A stretch of 64,000 bases of DNA from Bifidobacterium phasiani (GTDB lineage: Bacteria > Actinomycetota > Actinomycetes > Actinomycetales > Bifidobacteriaceae), in the NCBI RefSeq assembly GCF_019331775.1, contig NZ_JAHBBD010000012.1:17210-81209 (forward strand), given 5' to 3'. The position numbers and the translations under genes are program-made. The notes below the pieces were generated by a model that searched no databases, was not told the origin of the DNA, and worked only from the letters and a program-made list of their open reading frames with translations. Below are positions 42,890-52,203 of the stretch, one piece after another (the stretch's first letter is position 1; every line of letters starts with the position of its first letter).

Positions 42890-45800
42890 ATGGACTGGCA
42901 TGCGGAGGTGTACGGCTCCCGTGGCGGCTCGCCGCGTGGCCGGAGTGGCCTCGGCGGCGGATCGATGGCCTACGGCCGCGGCGACGGCCTGCGGGGCTTC
43001 GGCGACGAATACGGCGACCCCGGCGACGGCGTGACCTACGGCGCGCTCGCCGACGAGCTGGTGCCGGAGGACCGGCTGCGCCGGCTGGGCGGCAAGGCGT
43101 TCTACCGCGCGCACGAGGTGATCGACTCCGGCCGCATCGCCGACGCCGTGTACGTCTACACCGACGACGGCATCACGCTGGGCGCCTCCGTCGCCGCGGC
43201 CGACCGCTACGCCGACGACTACGAGGTGTCCGTCCACGTCGACGAGGACGCCGCAGACATCACCGCGTCGTCGTGCACCTGCCCGGCCTACGGGCGGTTC
43301 GGCGCCGTCTGCAAGCACGTGATCGCGCTGGTCATGTACTACGACGAGTCGCCGAACGACTTCTCTCCGTCCGCCGATATGGACGCGGACCCGGGCGCGC
43401 TCCGCGATCGCGCGTCGCGCGCGCGGCGCCGGCAGCGCACATCCCGCGCCCTCGAGTCGTTCATGCGCGCGCAGGACGACGCCCGCCGCGCCGAGACGCA
43501 GCGCCGCCAGCTGTCGCTGCTAAAGGAGATCGGCTCGGTGTCCGGCGCGGGCGGCGCCGCCGGAACCGAGCCGTCGGCCGCCGGCGGATCCCCGGCCGGC
43601 GCGGCCATGCGGCACATGCCGATCGGCGGCGTCGCCCTGCGCCCGGAGATCCGCGGCGGCGGCCGCTCGTGGGCGCTGCGGCTGCGCATCGGGGTGCCGG
43701 CCCGGAACATCTGGTATGTGGTCAAGGACGTCGGCGATCTGGTGGATGCGGTGCGGCGCCGCGAGTTCCGCTCCCACGGCAGGCGGCTTGCGTTCGTCCA
43801 CACCCGCGACGCGCTGGACGAGCGCTCGCAGGCGGTGTTCGACCTGATCGAGCGCGCCCTGCGCATCCGCCGGTCGGTGCTGGACGGCATGCGCTACTAC
43901 CAGCGCGGCTCGGACCCGGACGTCGTCACGCTCAGCGGCGACGAGGTCGCGGAGCTGCTGGCGCTGTACGCCGGCGGGGACGCCACCCTGGACTACGAGC
44001 GGCCGTACCGTCTGCAGGCCGAGCCGGTCCGCGTGCTGGACGGCGACCCCGACCTGGGGCTGGCCGTCGAACGGGACGGCGATGCCGGCTACGTGGTCCG
44101 GCATCGCCTGGACGTGCTCGACGTCGTGGAGGGCGGCGCCTTGATGTTCGTCGCGGTCGCGCCCACGGTGGCGGCCACGCTGTCCGGCGCCGCGCGCGGC
44201 GGCGTCGGCGGGGACGGGGCCGGGAGCGGCGATTGGTCGCCGGACGAGGTGCGGCTGTACCGCTGCTCGCCGCGGTTCCGCCGGGCGCGGGCGGCGATCG
44301 AGGCGCTGTGCGGGACCGAGGGCGGCGAGGACCGGTACCTGTCCGCGGCCGATGCGGAGGCGTTCATGCGGACGGTGGTCCCGCTGTTCCGCGCCGTCGG
44401 GTCCGACGATGCGTCCGCCGGCCGTGCGGCGTCGGGGGACGCGGCGTCGTGGGAGGCGGCGTCGGGGGAGACGGAGCCGGATCGCGGGGTGGCGGACGGC
44501 CCGGCCGGCGCATCGGCCGGCGGTACGCCGCGTGCGTCGGGCGTGGACGCGTCGGGCGTGGGCGCGGGCGCAGGCGCGCCGGGCGAGGGCGTCGTGATCC
44601 GGCTGCCCGCGGAGCTGCTGGCGCTGCGCCGCGAACCGTGCGCGATCGAGATCTTCCTGGATCGCGACCGCGACGGCGTGACCTGCGACGTGCAGGCCCG
44701 CTACGGTGACCGCCGCTACCACGTGTTCGCCGGCCCCGACGAGGACGCGGCGATGCGCGACCGCGACGCCGAACGGCTGGCCGCGGACGCGGCGCTGCAC
44801 TACTTCCCGCGGCCGGACGGGGCGGTGGCATGCATTCCGGAGTCCGACGACGAGGCGACCTACCGGCTGCTGTCCGAGGGGCTGACCGTGCTGCGCGGCG
44901 TCGGCGAGGTGTTCTCCACGCCCGCGTTCGACGGGCTGACCGCGGCGCCGCGCCCGGTGATCCGCGTGGGGCTGTCGATGCGCTCCGGTCTGGTGGAGAT
45001 ATCCCCGATCGCCGACGAGATCGACATGGCGGACGTGCCGGGGCTGCTGGCCGGCTACCGCCGTCGCCGCCGGTTCCACCGCCTGCGCGGCGGCGCGTTC
45101 GTCGACATGGCGCAGGTGGACGTCTCGCAGGTGGACGATGTCGCGCGCGATCTGGGCATCGACATCGACCGGTTCGAGCTCGGCCCGGTCGACGTGCCGG
45201 CCTACAGCGCCTACTACCTCGACGGCCAGGCCGACGACGACGCCAAGGACGAGACGTTCCGTGCGTACCTCGACGACCTGCGCGTGCTCGATCCGCAGGC
45301 CTACCGGGTGCCGGAGCCTCTGGCGGGGGTGCTGCGCCCGTACCAGGCCGAGGGGTTCCGCTGGCTCAACGCGGTGTACGACAAGGGCTTCGGCGGCATC
45401 CTCGCCGACGAGATGGGCCTGGGCAAAACCGTGCAGATGATCGCGCTGCTGCTCGCCCGGCGCGACGAGGGACGGGCGGTGGGGCCGGACCTGATCGTCT
45501 GCCCCGCGTCGCTGGTGTACAACTGGCAGGCCGAGTTCCGACGGTTCGCCCCGGACCTGGACGTCGCCGTCGTGGCGGGCGCCAAGGCCGAGCGGCGGGC
45601 GATGCTGGAGTCCGTGCGCGCGGCGCAGGACCGTCCCGGCGGGCCGGACGGATCGGAGGCGTCGTCCGATGCGATGTCGCCCGCCGACCCGGCGTCGCCC
45701 GGCCCCGTGCGCGCGGCGTCCGTCGTCGCCGCCCGGGCCCCGGGCGCCGACGACGGCTGGCAGGGCGCGGACACCCCGCTGCCGGAGGACACGGCCGCGC

Positions 45801-46924
45801 CGGCCCGGCCGGACGTGCTCGTCACCTCCTACGACCTGCTGCGCCGCGACGTCGAGGAGTACCGAGGGCTGCGATGCCACTGCATGGTGCTGGACGAGGC
45901 GCAGTACGTCAAGAACCACGCGACCAAGTCCTCGAAGGCGGTGCGCTCGATCGACGCGCGCCACCGGTTCGCGCTGACCGGCACGCCGATCGAGAACCGT
46001 CTGGCCGAGCTGTGGAGCGTGTTCGACTTCCTGATGCCGGGCATGCTCGGCCCCTACCGGCGGTTCCGCGACCGCTTCGAACAGCCGATCCTCAGCGGCG
46101 ACGAGCGCGCGCAGGCCCGGCTGCAGTCGTTCGTCGGCCCGTTCATCCTGCGCCGGCGTAAGGCCGACGTGCTCGACGACCTGCCCGACAAGATCGAGAA
46201 CGTCATCAGCGTGCCGCTGGCCGGCGAGCAGCGCCGGCTGTACGCGGCGCTCGAGCAGCGGCTGCGCGCCTCAATCGTCCGGGAACGCGACGTCGACTTC
46301 GGCGGCGACCGCATCCGGGTGCTCGCCCAGCTGACGCGGCTGCGGCAGGTGTGCTGCGATCCGCGGCTGGCGTACGAGGACGTGGGGGAGCGGGCCGGCT
46401 CCGCCAAGCTCGACGCGATCGAGGAGCTGATCGACGGCTGCCGGGACGCCGGCCGCAAGGTGCTGGTGTTCTCGCAGTTCACCTCGTTCCTCGACCTGAT
46501 CGCCGAACGTCTGCGCGCACGGGGCGTCGGCTACGACACGATCACCGGGGCGACCCCGAAGCGCCGCCGCGTGGAGCTGGTCGACGCGTTCAACCACGAC
46601 GACACCCCGGTGTTCCTCATCTCGCTGAAGGCCGGCAACACGGGGCTGAACCTGACCGGCGCCTGCGTGGTCATCCACGCCGACCCGTGGTGGAACGCGG
46701 CCGCCCAGGAGCAGGCCACCGACCGCGCCCACCGCATCGGGCAGACCCAGGACGTCAACGTGTACCAGATCGTCGCCAAGGACACGATCGAGGAGCGCAT
46801 CCTGGAGCTGCAGCGCTCCAAGACCGACCTGGCGGCGCGCTTCGTGGACGAGGCCTCGTCGGCCACCGGCTCGGCGGTCGCCGCGCTGACCCGGGACGAC
46901 CTGCTCGCCCTGCTCGGCGGCTGA
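42890..46924 (+). CDS. SWIM zinc finger and SNF2-family helicase/ATPase
   Basis: A 1344-residue DNA translocase of the SNF2/RapA type. A SWIM zinc finger (CTCPAYGRFGAVCKH) lies near residues 127-141, followed by a long SNF2-associated region. The helicase core follows: ADEMGLGKTVQMIALL (Lys near 846), VLDEAQYVKN (about 1001), LTGTPIENRL, then the C-terminal lobe with VFSQFTSFLDLI, SLKAGNTGLNLTGA and DRAHRIGQTQ. Two Ala/Gly/Pro-rich inserts occur, about 505-570 and inside the first helicase lobe at about 910-975. Function is probably in DNA repair or chromosome remodelling; the partner is unknown. The ATG at 42890 has the better ribosome-binding site; 42854 is inside the promoter. Confidence 0.9.
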   Translation: MDWHAEVYGSRGGSPRGRSGLGGGSMAYGRGDGLRGFGDEYGDPGDGVTYGALADELVPEDRLRRLGGKAFYRAHEVIDSGRIADAVYVYTDDGITLGASVAAADRYADDYEVSVHVDEDAADITASSCTCPAYGRFGAVCKHVIALVMYYDESPNDFSPSADMDADPGALRDRASRARRRQRTSRALESFMRAQDDARRAETQRRQLSLLKEIGSVSGAGGAAGTEPSAAGGSPAGAAMRHMPIGGVALRPEIRGGGRSWALRLRIGVPARNIWYVVKDVGDLVDAVRRREFRSHGRRLAFVHTRDALDERSQAVFDLIERALRIRRSVLDGMRYYQRGSDPDVVTLSGDEVAELLALYAGGDATLDYERPYRLQAEPVRVLDGDPDLGLAVERDGDAGYVVRHRLDVLDVVEGGALMFVAVAPTVAATLSGAARGGVGGDGAGSGDWSPDEVRLYRCSPRFRRARAAIEALCGTEGGEDRYLSAADAEAFMRTVVPLFRAVGSDDASAGRAASGDAASWEAASGETEPDRGVADGPAGASAGGTPRASGVDASGVGAGAGAPGEGVVIRLPAELLALRREPCAIEIFLDRDRDGVTCDVQARYGDRRYHVFAGPDEDAAMRDRDAERLAADAALHYFPRPDGAVACIPESDDEATYRLLSEGLTVLRGVGEVFSTPAFDGLTAAPRPVIRVGLSMRSGLVEISPIADEIDMADVPGLLAGYRRRRRFHRLRGGAFVDMAQVDVSQVDDVARDLGIDIDRFELGPVDVPAYSAYYLDGQADDDAKDETFRAYLDDLRVLDPQAYRVPEPLAGVLRPYQAEGFRWLNAVYDKGFGGILADEMGLGKTVQMIALLLARRDEGRAVGPDLIVCPASLVYNWQAEFRRFAPDLDVAVVAGAKAERRAMLESVRAAQDRPGGPDGSEASSDAMSPADPASPGPVRAASVVAARAPGADDGWQGADTPLPEDTAAPARPDVLVTSYDLLRRDVEEYRGLRCHCMVLDEAQYVKNHATKSSKAVRSIDARHRFALTGTPIENRLAELWSVFDFLMPGMLGPYRRFRDRFEQPILSGDERAQARLQSFVGPFILRRRKADVLDDLPDKIENVISVPLAGEQRRLYAALEQRLRASIVRERDVDFGGDRIRVLAQLTRLRQVCCDPRLAYEDVGERAGSAKLDAIEELIDGCRDAGRKVLVFSQFTSFLDLIAERLRARGVGYDTITGATPKRRRVELVDAFNHDDTPVFLISLKAGNTGLNLTGACVVIHADPWWNAAAQEQATDRAHRIGQTQDVNVYQIVAKDTIEERILELQRSKTDLAARFVDEASSATGSAVAALTRDDLLALLGG

Positions 46925-47328
46925 TCGTCCGGCGGCCCCGCGTGGGCGGCGCGTCGCCGCCGGCGGTCGTGCGGTCGTGAGGCTGCGCGGCCGCACTCCG
47001 TCCGGCGCACCGTCGCCGCATGCCGTGGGTCGCATGCCCCACGCGCGCCACGCTTCGCGGCAATCGCCGGTGCTTCGCCGCTCCGCGCCCGCATGCCTCC
47101 CGTGCGCGTCGCGTGCGCCGCATGCCCGGCGCCGTGCGTTGCCCGCCGTATGTCTCGCCGTGCGTTGCCCGTCGTGTGTCCGCGCGGTGGCATGCCTACG
47201 CCGTGCGTGGCCGGTCGCGTGCGCGTGGTCGCGGCCACGCCTCGCCCGCGCCCGCGCGTCGTCCGCATCGTGGACGACGCGGAAAAACCGCACATCCGTG
47301 CTGTGATGGTTCTACATCGAAATAAACG
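46925..47328. other. Intergenic region after the SNF2 gene, no gene seen
   Basis: About 400 GC-rich bases with loosely repeated text (CGTGCGTTGCCCG at about 47125 and 47157) and no T-rich terminator. Codon-like openness on both strands is an effect of composition. The AT-rich promoter region of the sugar locus begins at about 47300. Confidence 0.45.
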
Positions 47329-47402
47329 TTGATATATCAAGCCTCTCGCTGCGACACTCCGAAAGGCAATCGTTTGCCGGAAATCGATTGCCGTATTACA
47401 CT
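47329..47402 (+). promoter_or_regulatory. Promoter with tandem LacI-type operators of the sugar ABC transporter
   Basis: -35 TTGCCG (47374-47379) and -10 TACACT (47397-47402) are 17 bp apart. Operator 1, GGCAATCGTTTGCC (47365-47378), overlaps the -35. Operator 2, GGAAATCGATTGCC (47379-47392), fills the spacer; both have the central CG typical of LacI-family sites. A perfect palindrome TTGATATATCAA lies upstream at 47329-47340. Repression by the LacI protein encoded at 53763 is inferred because operator 1 matches the site before the GH32 gene at 55072. Confidence 0.75.
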
Positions 47403-47478
47403 CGCAACTACCCGGTCGGCGACGAAGCCATATAGCACATCCCCCACGGCACGACGCGCAGCCGTCGCTGCATGCCGC

Positions 47479-47489
47479 GGGGGGGGGGG
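47479..47489 (+). repeat. Homopolymeric G11 tract in the 5' leader
   Basis: Eleven consecutive G lie about 70 nt after the inferred transcription start and 44 nt before the binding-protein ATG. Such tracts change length by slipped-strand mispairing. Here it lies in the leader, outside the coding frame. Confidence 0.85.
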
Positions 47490-47533
47490 CTTCCGTGCCG
47501 GGTCCGTACACACCACGTGTCGAAGGAGAGAAC

Positions 47534-49150
47534 ATGGGACGCAGAAGTCTCCACACCGCAAAACTTGCCGTGGCGGCGTTCGCCGCGGCCGCGATGATGG
47601 TCCCGCTCGCCGCGTGCGGCGGCGACGACCACCCCGAAACCGCCGACGACGGCAAGCCGATCGTCTACATCACCGTCCGCCGCAACGTGACGGACGTGCA
47701 TGTCAAGGACATGCCCTTCACCCAGGAGCTTGAGGCGGCCTGCGACTGCCACATCGAATGGGAGGAGATCACCGACAACGCCTGGGGCCAGCAGAAGTCC
47801 GCGAAGATGGTCGCCGGCGACTTCCCGGACGTCGGCCTGTCGCTGTTCGACCTGAACGACGTCTCCCAGTATCCGGACAGCTTCCTCGACTTCTCCGAGT
47901 ACATGGACCAGCTGCCGAACGTCAAGAAGTTCTTCGACGAGCGTCCGACCGCCGAGAAGATGGTCAACGACGACGGCCACTACTACATGCTGCCGTCCGA
48001 CCGAGGCAAGGGCTACCGCGTCTCGGCGACCCACATGTTCATCAACAAGACCTGGCTGGACAACCTCGGCCTGCAGATGCCGACGACCTGGGACGAGCTC
48101 GAGCAGGTGCTGATCGCCTTCCGCGACCAGGACCCGAACGGCAACGGCCAGGCCGACGAGATCCCGATGAACATCCGCGACCTGAGCTTCGGCCTGTGGA
48201 GCCCGCTGGTGCTGCTGAACTCCACCGGCATCACCACCAACTTCATGGGCAACTCCGCCTCCACGCAGGGCTACTACGTGCAGGACGGCCAGGTCAAGAG
48301 CTACTACGCGGCCGACGAGATGAAGGACGTCGTCACCTACCTCAACAAGCTGATGAGCGAGGGCCTGATCCCGAAGGACACCTTCACCCGCGACGACTCG
48401 CAGTACGCCTCGCAGACCCAGAACGACGGCAAGACCGCGCTGACCGGCGTCTCGATCGGCTGGTCCTCCGCCGGCGAGTACGGCAACCTCGTGGACCAGT
48501 ACGTCACGCTGCCGCCGCTCAAGGAGACCGCCGACATGCCCGACGAGGACGTCAAGTGGGACTACTCGATGGACGGCACCGAGTTCGCCTACGTGCTCAG
48601 CGTCAACCCCGACGCGGTGAACATGGACGCGGTGATGAAGGTCATCAACGCGATGTACGGCGAGAAGCTTTCGGTCGAGGGCTACTTCGGCTCCATCCCG
48701 GACTACGTCTCCGACGACGGCAACGGCCAGTACACCATCGACATCGACAAGGCGTACGTCAACGGCCGCAAGGACACCGCCGTCATCGCCCTGCAGGACC
48801 GCTTCGCCGGCTACATCCCCGACAACGTGACGATGATCAACGACACCAACGCCGATGAGGTCACCGCCAGCGACGAGGCCTGCCGCGAGGCCCTGAGCCA
48901 CGTCGATCCGGACACCGAGGTCATCCCGATCTGGATCCATCCGAGCAAGGAGGACAACGAGACGCTGGCCAACAACAAGACCGCGATCGACAACTTCGCG
49001 ATGAACCAGCTGGCGACCTTCGTCCAGGACGGTGGCGTCGAGGAAGGCTGGGACAGCTACATCCAGCAGCTGACCGCCGAGTCGCTGGGTCTGCAGCAGA
49101 ACATCGACATCTGGCAGAAGTACTACGACGAGGCCATGGCCCAGCAGTGA
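47534..49150 (+). CDS. Sugar ABC transporter substrate-binding lipoprotein (family 1, LplA/LipO-like)
   Basis: A 538-residue lipoprotein. The signal peptide ends in the lipobox LAAC with Cys28 as lipid anchor, and the rest is a large two-lobed family 1 solute-binding protein, longer than the usual ~430 residues and of the LplA/LipO type used for oligosaccharides. It should capture the sugar outside the cell and pass it to the two permeases encoded next. No ATPase gene is present, so a shared MsmK/MalK-type ATPase must energise uptake. The ATG at 47534 follows AAGGAGAG. Two strong hairpins separate it from the permease genes, probably giving it higher expression. Confidence 0.9.
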   Translation: MGRRSLHTAKLAVAAFAAAAMMVPLAACGGDDHPETADDGKPIVYITVRRNVTDVHVKDMPFTQELEAACDCHIEWEEITDNAWGQQKSAKMVAGDFPDVGLSLFDLNDVSQYPDSFLDFSEYMDQLPNVKKFFDERPTAEKMVNDDGHYYMLPSDRGKGYRVSATHMFINKTWLDNLGLQMPTTWDELEQVLIAFRDQDPNGNGQADEIPMNIRDLSFGLWSPLVLLNSTGITTNFMGNSASTQGYYVQDGQVKSYYAADEMKDVVTYLNKLMSEGLIPKDTFTRDDSQYASQTQNDGKTALTGVSIGWSSAGEYGNLVDQYVTLPPLKETADMPDEDVKWDYSMDGTEFAYVLSVNPDAVNMDAVMKVINAMYGEKLSVEGYFGSIPDYVSDDGNGQYTIDIDKAYVNGRKDTAVIALQDRFAGYIPDNVTMINDTNADEVTASDEACREALSHVDPDTEVIPIWIHPSKEDNETLANNKTAIDNFAMNQLATFVQDGGVEEGWDSYIQQLTAESLGLQQNIDIWQKYYDEAMAQQ

Positions 49151-49162
49151 CCATCGCATGAT

Positions 49163-49245
49163 GACCGTCCGTCGCCTCGGCGATCCGCCGCGACGACGGA
49201 CGGTCCCACCGCGGGCGGCATCCAATGCCGGATTCCGCCCGCGGT
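49163..49245 (+). terminator. Two consecutive hairpins between binding-protein and permease genes
   Basis: Hairpin 1: GACCGTCCGTCG (49163-49174) with CGACGGACGGTC (49194-49205). Hairpin 2: ACCGCGGGCGG (49208-49218) with CCGCCCGCGGT (49235-49245) and an inner ATCC/GGAT. Neither has a T-run, so partial termination or 3' end protection of the upstream message is likely. Confidence 0.75.
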
Positions 49246-49278
49246 TCCCTAATCGCATAACGAGCAAGGGTTCATTTT

Positions 49279-50229
49279 ATGGTTAAGAAATCTCAAGCAG
49301 CCGCGGTATCGGTGCCTGCAGGTCCGAAGAGGAGTTTGTTGTCGCGGTTGGCGTATCATTTTGAGCGGTATTGGCAGTTGTGGATTCTGGTGGCGCCTGG
49401 TTTGGTGTTCATGTTCCTGTTCGCGTATGTGCCGATGTGGGGTATCCAGTTGGCGTTTCGCGAGTTCGAGCCGAGCAAGGGGTTGACCGGTGGTGATTGG
49501 GTGGGGTTCAGGTACTTCGTCCAGTTCTTCCAGTCGCCGGTGTTCGGTGAGATCATGTGGAACACGGTGCGGATCAGCTTGTGGACGTTGGTGATGGGGT
49601 TCATCTTCCCGATCATCCTGGCCCTGCTGATCAACCAGATCGGTTCGAAGAAGGTCAAGGGGTTCGTGCAGACGGTCACGTACATGCCGCATTTCATTTC
49701 GGTGGTGGTGATCGTGTCGATGCTGAACATCTTCCTGTCGCCGGGTTCGGGGATCATCGGCCGGTTCTTCGGTGACACGAGCCTGATGGGCGATCCGAAC
49801 GCGATCACGGCGGTGTATTGGATCAGCGAGGTGTGGCAGCATTGCGGGTGGAACTGCATCATCTACCTGGCGGCCCTGTCGGGCGTGGACACGAGCCTGT
49901 ATGAGGCGGCGAAGATGGACGGCGCGTCGCGTCTGCAGCTGATCCGGTACGTGGATCTGCCGGCGATCATGCCGACGTGCACGATCCTGCTGATCATGCA
50001 GATGGGTTCGGTGCTGAACGTGGGGTTCGACAAGATCTACCTGATGCAGAACACGCTGAACCAGACCGCGACGGAGGTGATCTCGACGTACACGTACAAG
50101 ATCGGCATCCTGGGCAGCCAGTTCGAGTATTCGACGGCGATCGGTCTGTTCAACACGGTGATCAACTTCCTCTTCCTGATGCTGGCGAACGGCATCTCGA
50201 AGAAGGTCAACGACGCGAGCATCTTCTAA
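49279..50229 (+). CDS. Sugar ABC transporter permease (LplB-like)
   Basis: A 316-residue inner-membrane permease with six or more hydrophobic segments and the ABC-permease loop EAAKMDGASRLQLIRYVDLP (about 212-231), where the ATPase docks. It forms a heterodimer with the next product. The first ~450 bases use TTG for Leu and GGT for Gly far more than the neighbours do, whereas the later part returns to CTG/GGC. The start follows AAGGG and an AT-rich stretch. Confidence 0.92.
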   Translation: MVKKSQAAAVSVPAGPKRSLLSRLAYHFERYWQLWILVAPGLVFMFLFAYVPMWGIQLAFREFEPSKGLTGGDWVGFRYFVQFFQSPVFGEIMWNTVRISLWTLVMGFIFPIILALLINQIGSKKVKGFVQTVTYMPHFISVVVIVSMLNIFLSPGSGIIGRFFGDTSLMGDPNAITAVYWISEVWQHCGWNCIIYLAALSGVDTSLYEAAKMDGASRLQLIRYVDLPAIMPTCTILLIMQMGSVLNVGFDKIYLMQNTLNQTATEVISTYTYKIGILGSQFEYSTAIGLFNTVINFLFLMLANGISKKVNDASIF

Positions 50230-50247
50230 GGCAGGGAGGCAAGGATT

Positions 50248-51192
50248 ATGAGTACGGCAAGCGTTGCGCCCGCCGCGAAGGCGTCGGGCGCGGACATCCC
50301 GTTCAACCCGAAGGTGCATTACAGGAAAAAGGCCAGCGACTGGGTGATCGACATCGTGATCTGGGTGCTGCTGGCCCTGGTCGTGGTCGCGGTTCTGTAC
50401 CCGTTGTGGTTCGTGGTGATCAGCTCGGTGTCGAGCCCGAACGCGGTCGCCTCGGGCCAGGTCACGTTCCTGCCGAAGGACATCACGATGGCGGGCTACC
50501 AGGCGGTGTTCGAGAACGACCAGATCTGGAACGGCTATCTGAACACGATCGTGTACACCGTGCTGGGCACTATCGTGAACCTGGTGGTCACGATCCCGTG
50601 CGCGTTCGCCCTGTCGCGCGCGGAGTTCAGGGCCCGCAGGGTGATCATGTTCCTGTTCACGGTGACGATGTTCTTCTCGGGCGGCCTGATCCCGACGTAC
50701 CTGCTGTACCAGCAGCTGGGCATGCTGAACTCGGCCCTGGTGTTCATCCTGCCGGGCGCGATCAGCGCGTACAACGTGATCGTGGCGCGCACGTTCTTCG
50801 AGACGTCGATCCCGGAGGAGCTGCACGACGCGGCGCAGATCGACGGGATGAGCTATTTCGGGTACTTCTTCCGGATCGTGATCCCCCTGTCGAGCGCGAT
50901 CATCGCGGTGATCGGCTTGTACTGCTTCGTGGCGCATTGGAACGACTACATGACGGGTCTTATCTATGTGACGGACACGGACAAGTGGCCGTTGCAGAAC
51001 GTGCTGCAGCAGATCCTGCTGGTCAACGCGAGCAGCAGCCAGTCCGCCGCGGCCGCGTCGGATCTGCAGCAGATCGCGGACCAGATGAAGTTCGCGATCA
51101 TCATCATCTCGACCCTGCCCCTGCTGGTGCTCTACCCGTTCCTGCAGAAGTACTTCAACAAGGGCGTCATGCTCGGCGCAGTCAAAGGCTAA
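50248..51192 (+). CDS. Sugar ABC transporter permease (LplC/YtcP-like)
   Basis: A 314-residue permease, second half of the membrane channel. Hydrophobic segments begin at about residue 32, and the EAA loop ELHDAAQIDGMSYFGYFFRI follows at about 190-210. The C-terminus ends in KGVMLGAVKG, a form common in LplC/YtcP-type permeases of oligosaccharide systems. It starts 18 bases after the first permease with GGGAGG upstream and is followed by a large hairpin. Confidence 0.92.
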   Translation: MSTASVAPAAKASGADIPFNPKVHYRKKASDWVIDIVIWVLLALVVVAVLYPLWFVVISSVSSPNAVASGQVTFLPKDITMAGYQAVFENDQIWNGYLNTIVYTVLGTIVNLVVTIPCAFALSRAEFRARRVIMFLFTVTMFFSGGLIPTYLLYQQLGMLNSALVFILPGAISAYNVIVARTFFETSIPEELHDAAQIDGMSYFGYFFRIVIPLSSAIIAVIGLYCFVAHWNDYMTGLIYVTDTDKWPLQNVLQQILLVNASSSQSAAAASDLQQIADQMKFAIIIISTLPLLVLYPFLQKYFNKGVMLGAVKG

Positions 51193-51214
51193 ACCGTTCC
51201 CTTTCCTCCATCCT

Positions 51215-51265
51215 CCGGGGCCCGCGCCCGCCGGTCCGGCCATGGTCGGCCGGGCCGGGCCCCGG
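51215..51265 (+). terminator. Terminator-like hairpin after the permease genes
   Basis: CCGGGGCCCG (51215-51224) pairs with CGGGCCCCGG (51256-51265), with an inner GGCC/GGCC dyad. The following bases are only moderately T-rich (tccttc). Confidence 0.65.
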
Positions 51266-51287
51266 TCCTTCATCCAAGCTGTTACGG

Positions 51288-51307
51288 CCCGCAGCGTAGA
51301 CTGCGGG
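51288..51307 (+). promoter_or_regulatory. -10 box inside a palindrome before the DUF624 gene
   Basis: CCCGCAG (51288-51294) and CTGCGGG (51301-51307) form a perfect 7-bp dyad around TAGACT (51297-51302), a plausible -10. The dyad could be an operator or a small hairpin. Confidence 0.45.
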
Positions 51308-51377
51308 ACAGGCCGGTCGCCGTCGACCGTGCCGAGGACGGCGCCATGGGCGGCGTCGCCAACGAAAGGTGGTCACG

Positions 51378-52043
51378 ATGGCTCGTTTCGCAGTCGGCTA
51401 TGAGCTGGTCTGCCGTGTGATTCTGACGGCGTTCGTCATCAACGTCGCCTTCATCGTGCACACGGTGATGGGCCTCGTCGTCGCCGGCCTCTTCCCCTCG
51501 ATCGCCGCCGCGTACAGCACGTGGCGCACCTGGATCAACTCCGCGGACCACTGGTGGACCTGCAAGGAGACCTGGACCGTGTTCCACCGCGCGTGGAAGT
51601 CCGAGCTCAAGCAGGCCAACCTGGCCGGCTGGCCGATGCTGCTGCTGTGGCTGCTGGTCATCTACGACTACTCGGTCGTCAACTTCCACGACGCCGGCCC
51701 GCTCGGCTACCTCAGCGCGGGCGTGCTGCTGCTCGTCATCGTCGTCTACGGCGCCTTCTCGATGGAATTCTGGGTGGTGCACGCCAACTTCGACGAGAAC
51801 ATCCGCTGGTGCGTGAAGATGACGCTGCAGATGCTGCTGTGCCGTCCGCTGTGCACGCTGCTCATGCTGGTCTGCTTCGTCTTCACCGTCCTCATCTGGC
51901 TCACCTGGCCCGGCGTGCTGATGGCCTTCGGCCTGTCGCTGCCGGTGTTCTTCGCGGCCGGATGCGTCTACTACTTCGGCAGGATTCCCGGGCTGAACGT
52001 GCGTGACACGGAGGCCTGGAAGGCCCGCCATCCCGCGGCCTGA
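51378..52043 (+). CDS. DUF624 (YesL-like) membrane protein
   Basis: A 221-residue protein with five or six hydrophobic segments and the family pattern VAGLFPSIAAAYSTWRTW near the N-terminus. DUF624 proteins are regularly encoded beside LplABC-type sugar transporters and fructoside or pectin hydrolases and are presumed accessory to uptake; the mechanism is unknown. The ATG at 51378 has GAAAGGTGG upstream. It has its own promoter-like box and lies behind a hairpin, so it may be expressed apart from the permeases. Confidence 0.85.
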   Translation: MARFAVGYELVCRVILTAFVINVAFIVHTVMGLVVAGLFPSIAAAYSTWRTWINSADHWWTCKETWTVFHRAWKSELKQANLAGWPMLLLWLLVIYDYSVVNFHDAGPLGYLSAGVLLLVIVVYGAFSMEFWVVHANFDENIRWCVKMTLQMLLCRPLCTLLMLVCFVFTVLIWLTWPGVLMAFGLSLPVFFAAGCVYYFGRIPGLNVRDTEAWKARHPAA

Positions 52044-52203
52044 GGCCGCATGGGCGCCGCGTCCCCGCCGTGGAAGGGGCGCGTCCCGCGGGGCCGCCGC
52101 GACGCCGGACACGGCGCGGCCCATGAGTCATCCGGCCTTCACACACCGGTCCGGTGGGTCCTATCCCTCCCGCCGGGCCGGTTCTTCCATACCCGAAACC
52201 ACA

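Noticed and set aside
46925..47328. Small protein genes in the gap after the SNF2 gene
   Set aside because: Several frames are open at once because of composition, no start has a ribosome-binding site, and the products are Arg/Ala/Pro strings.
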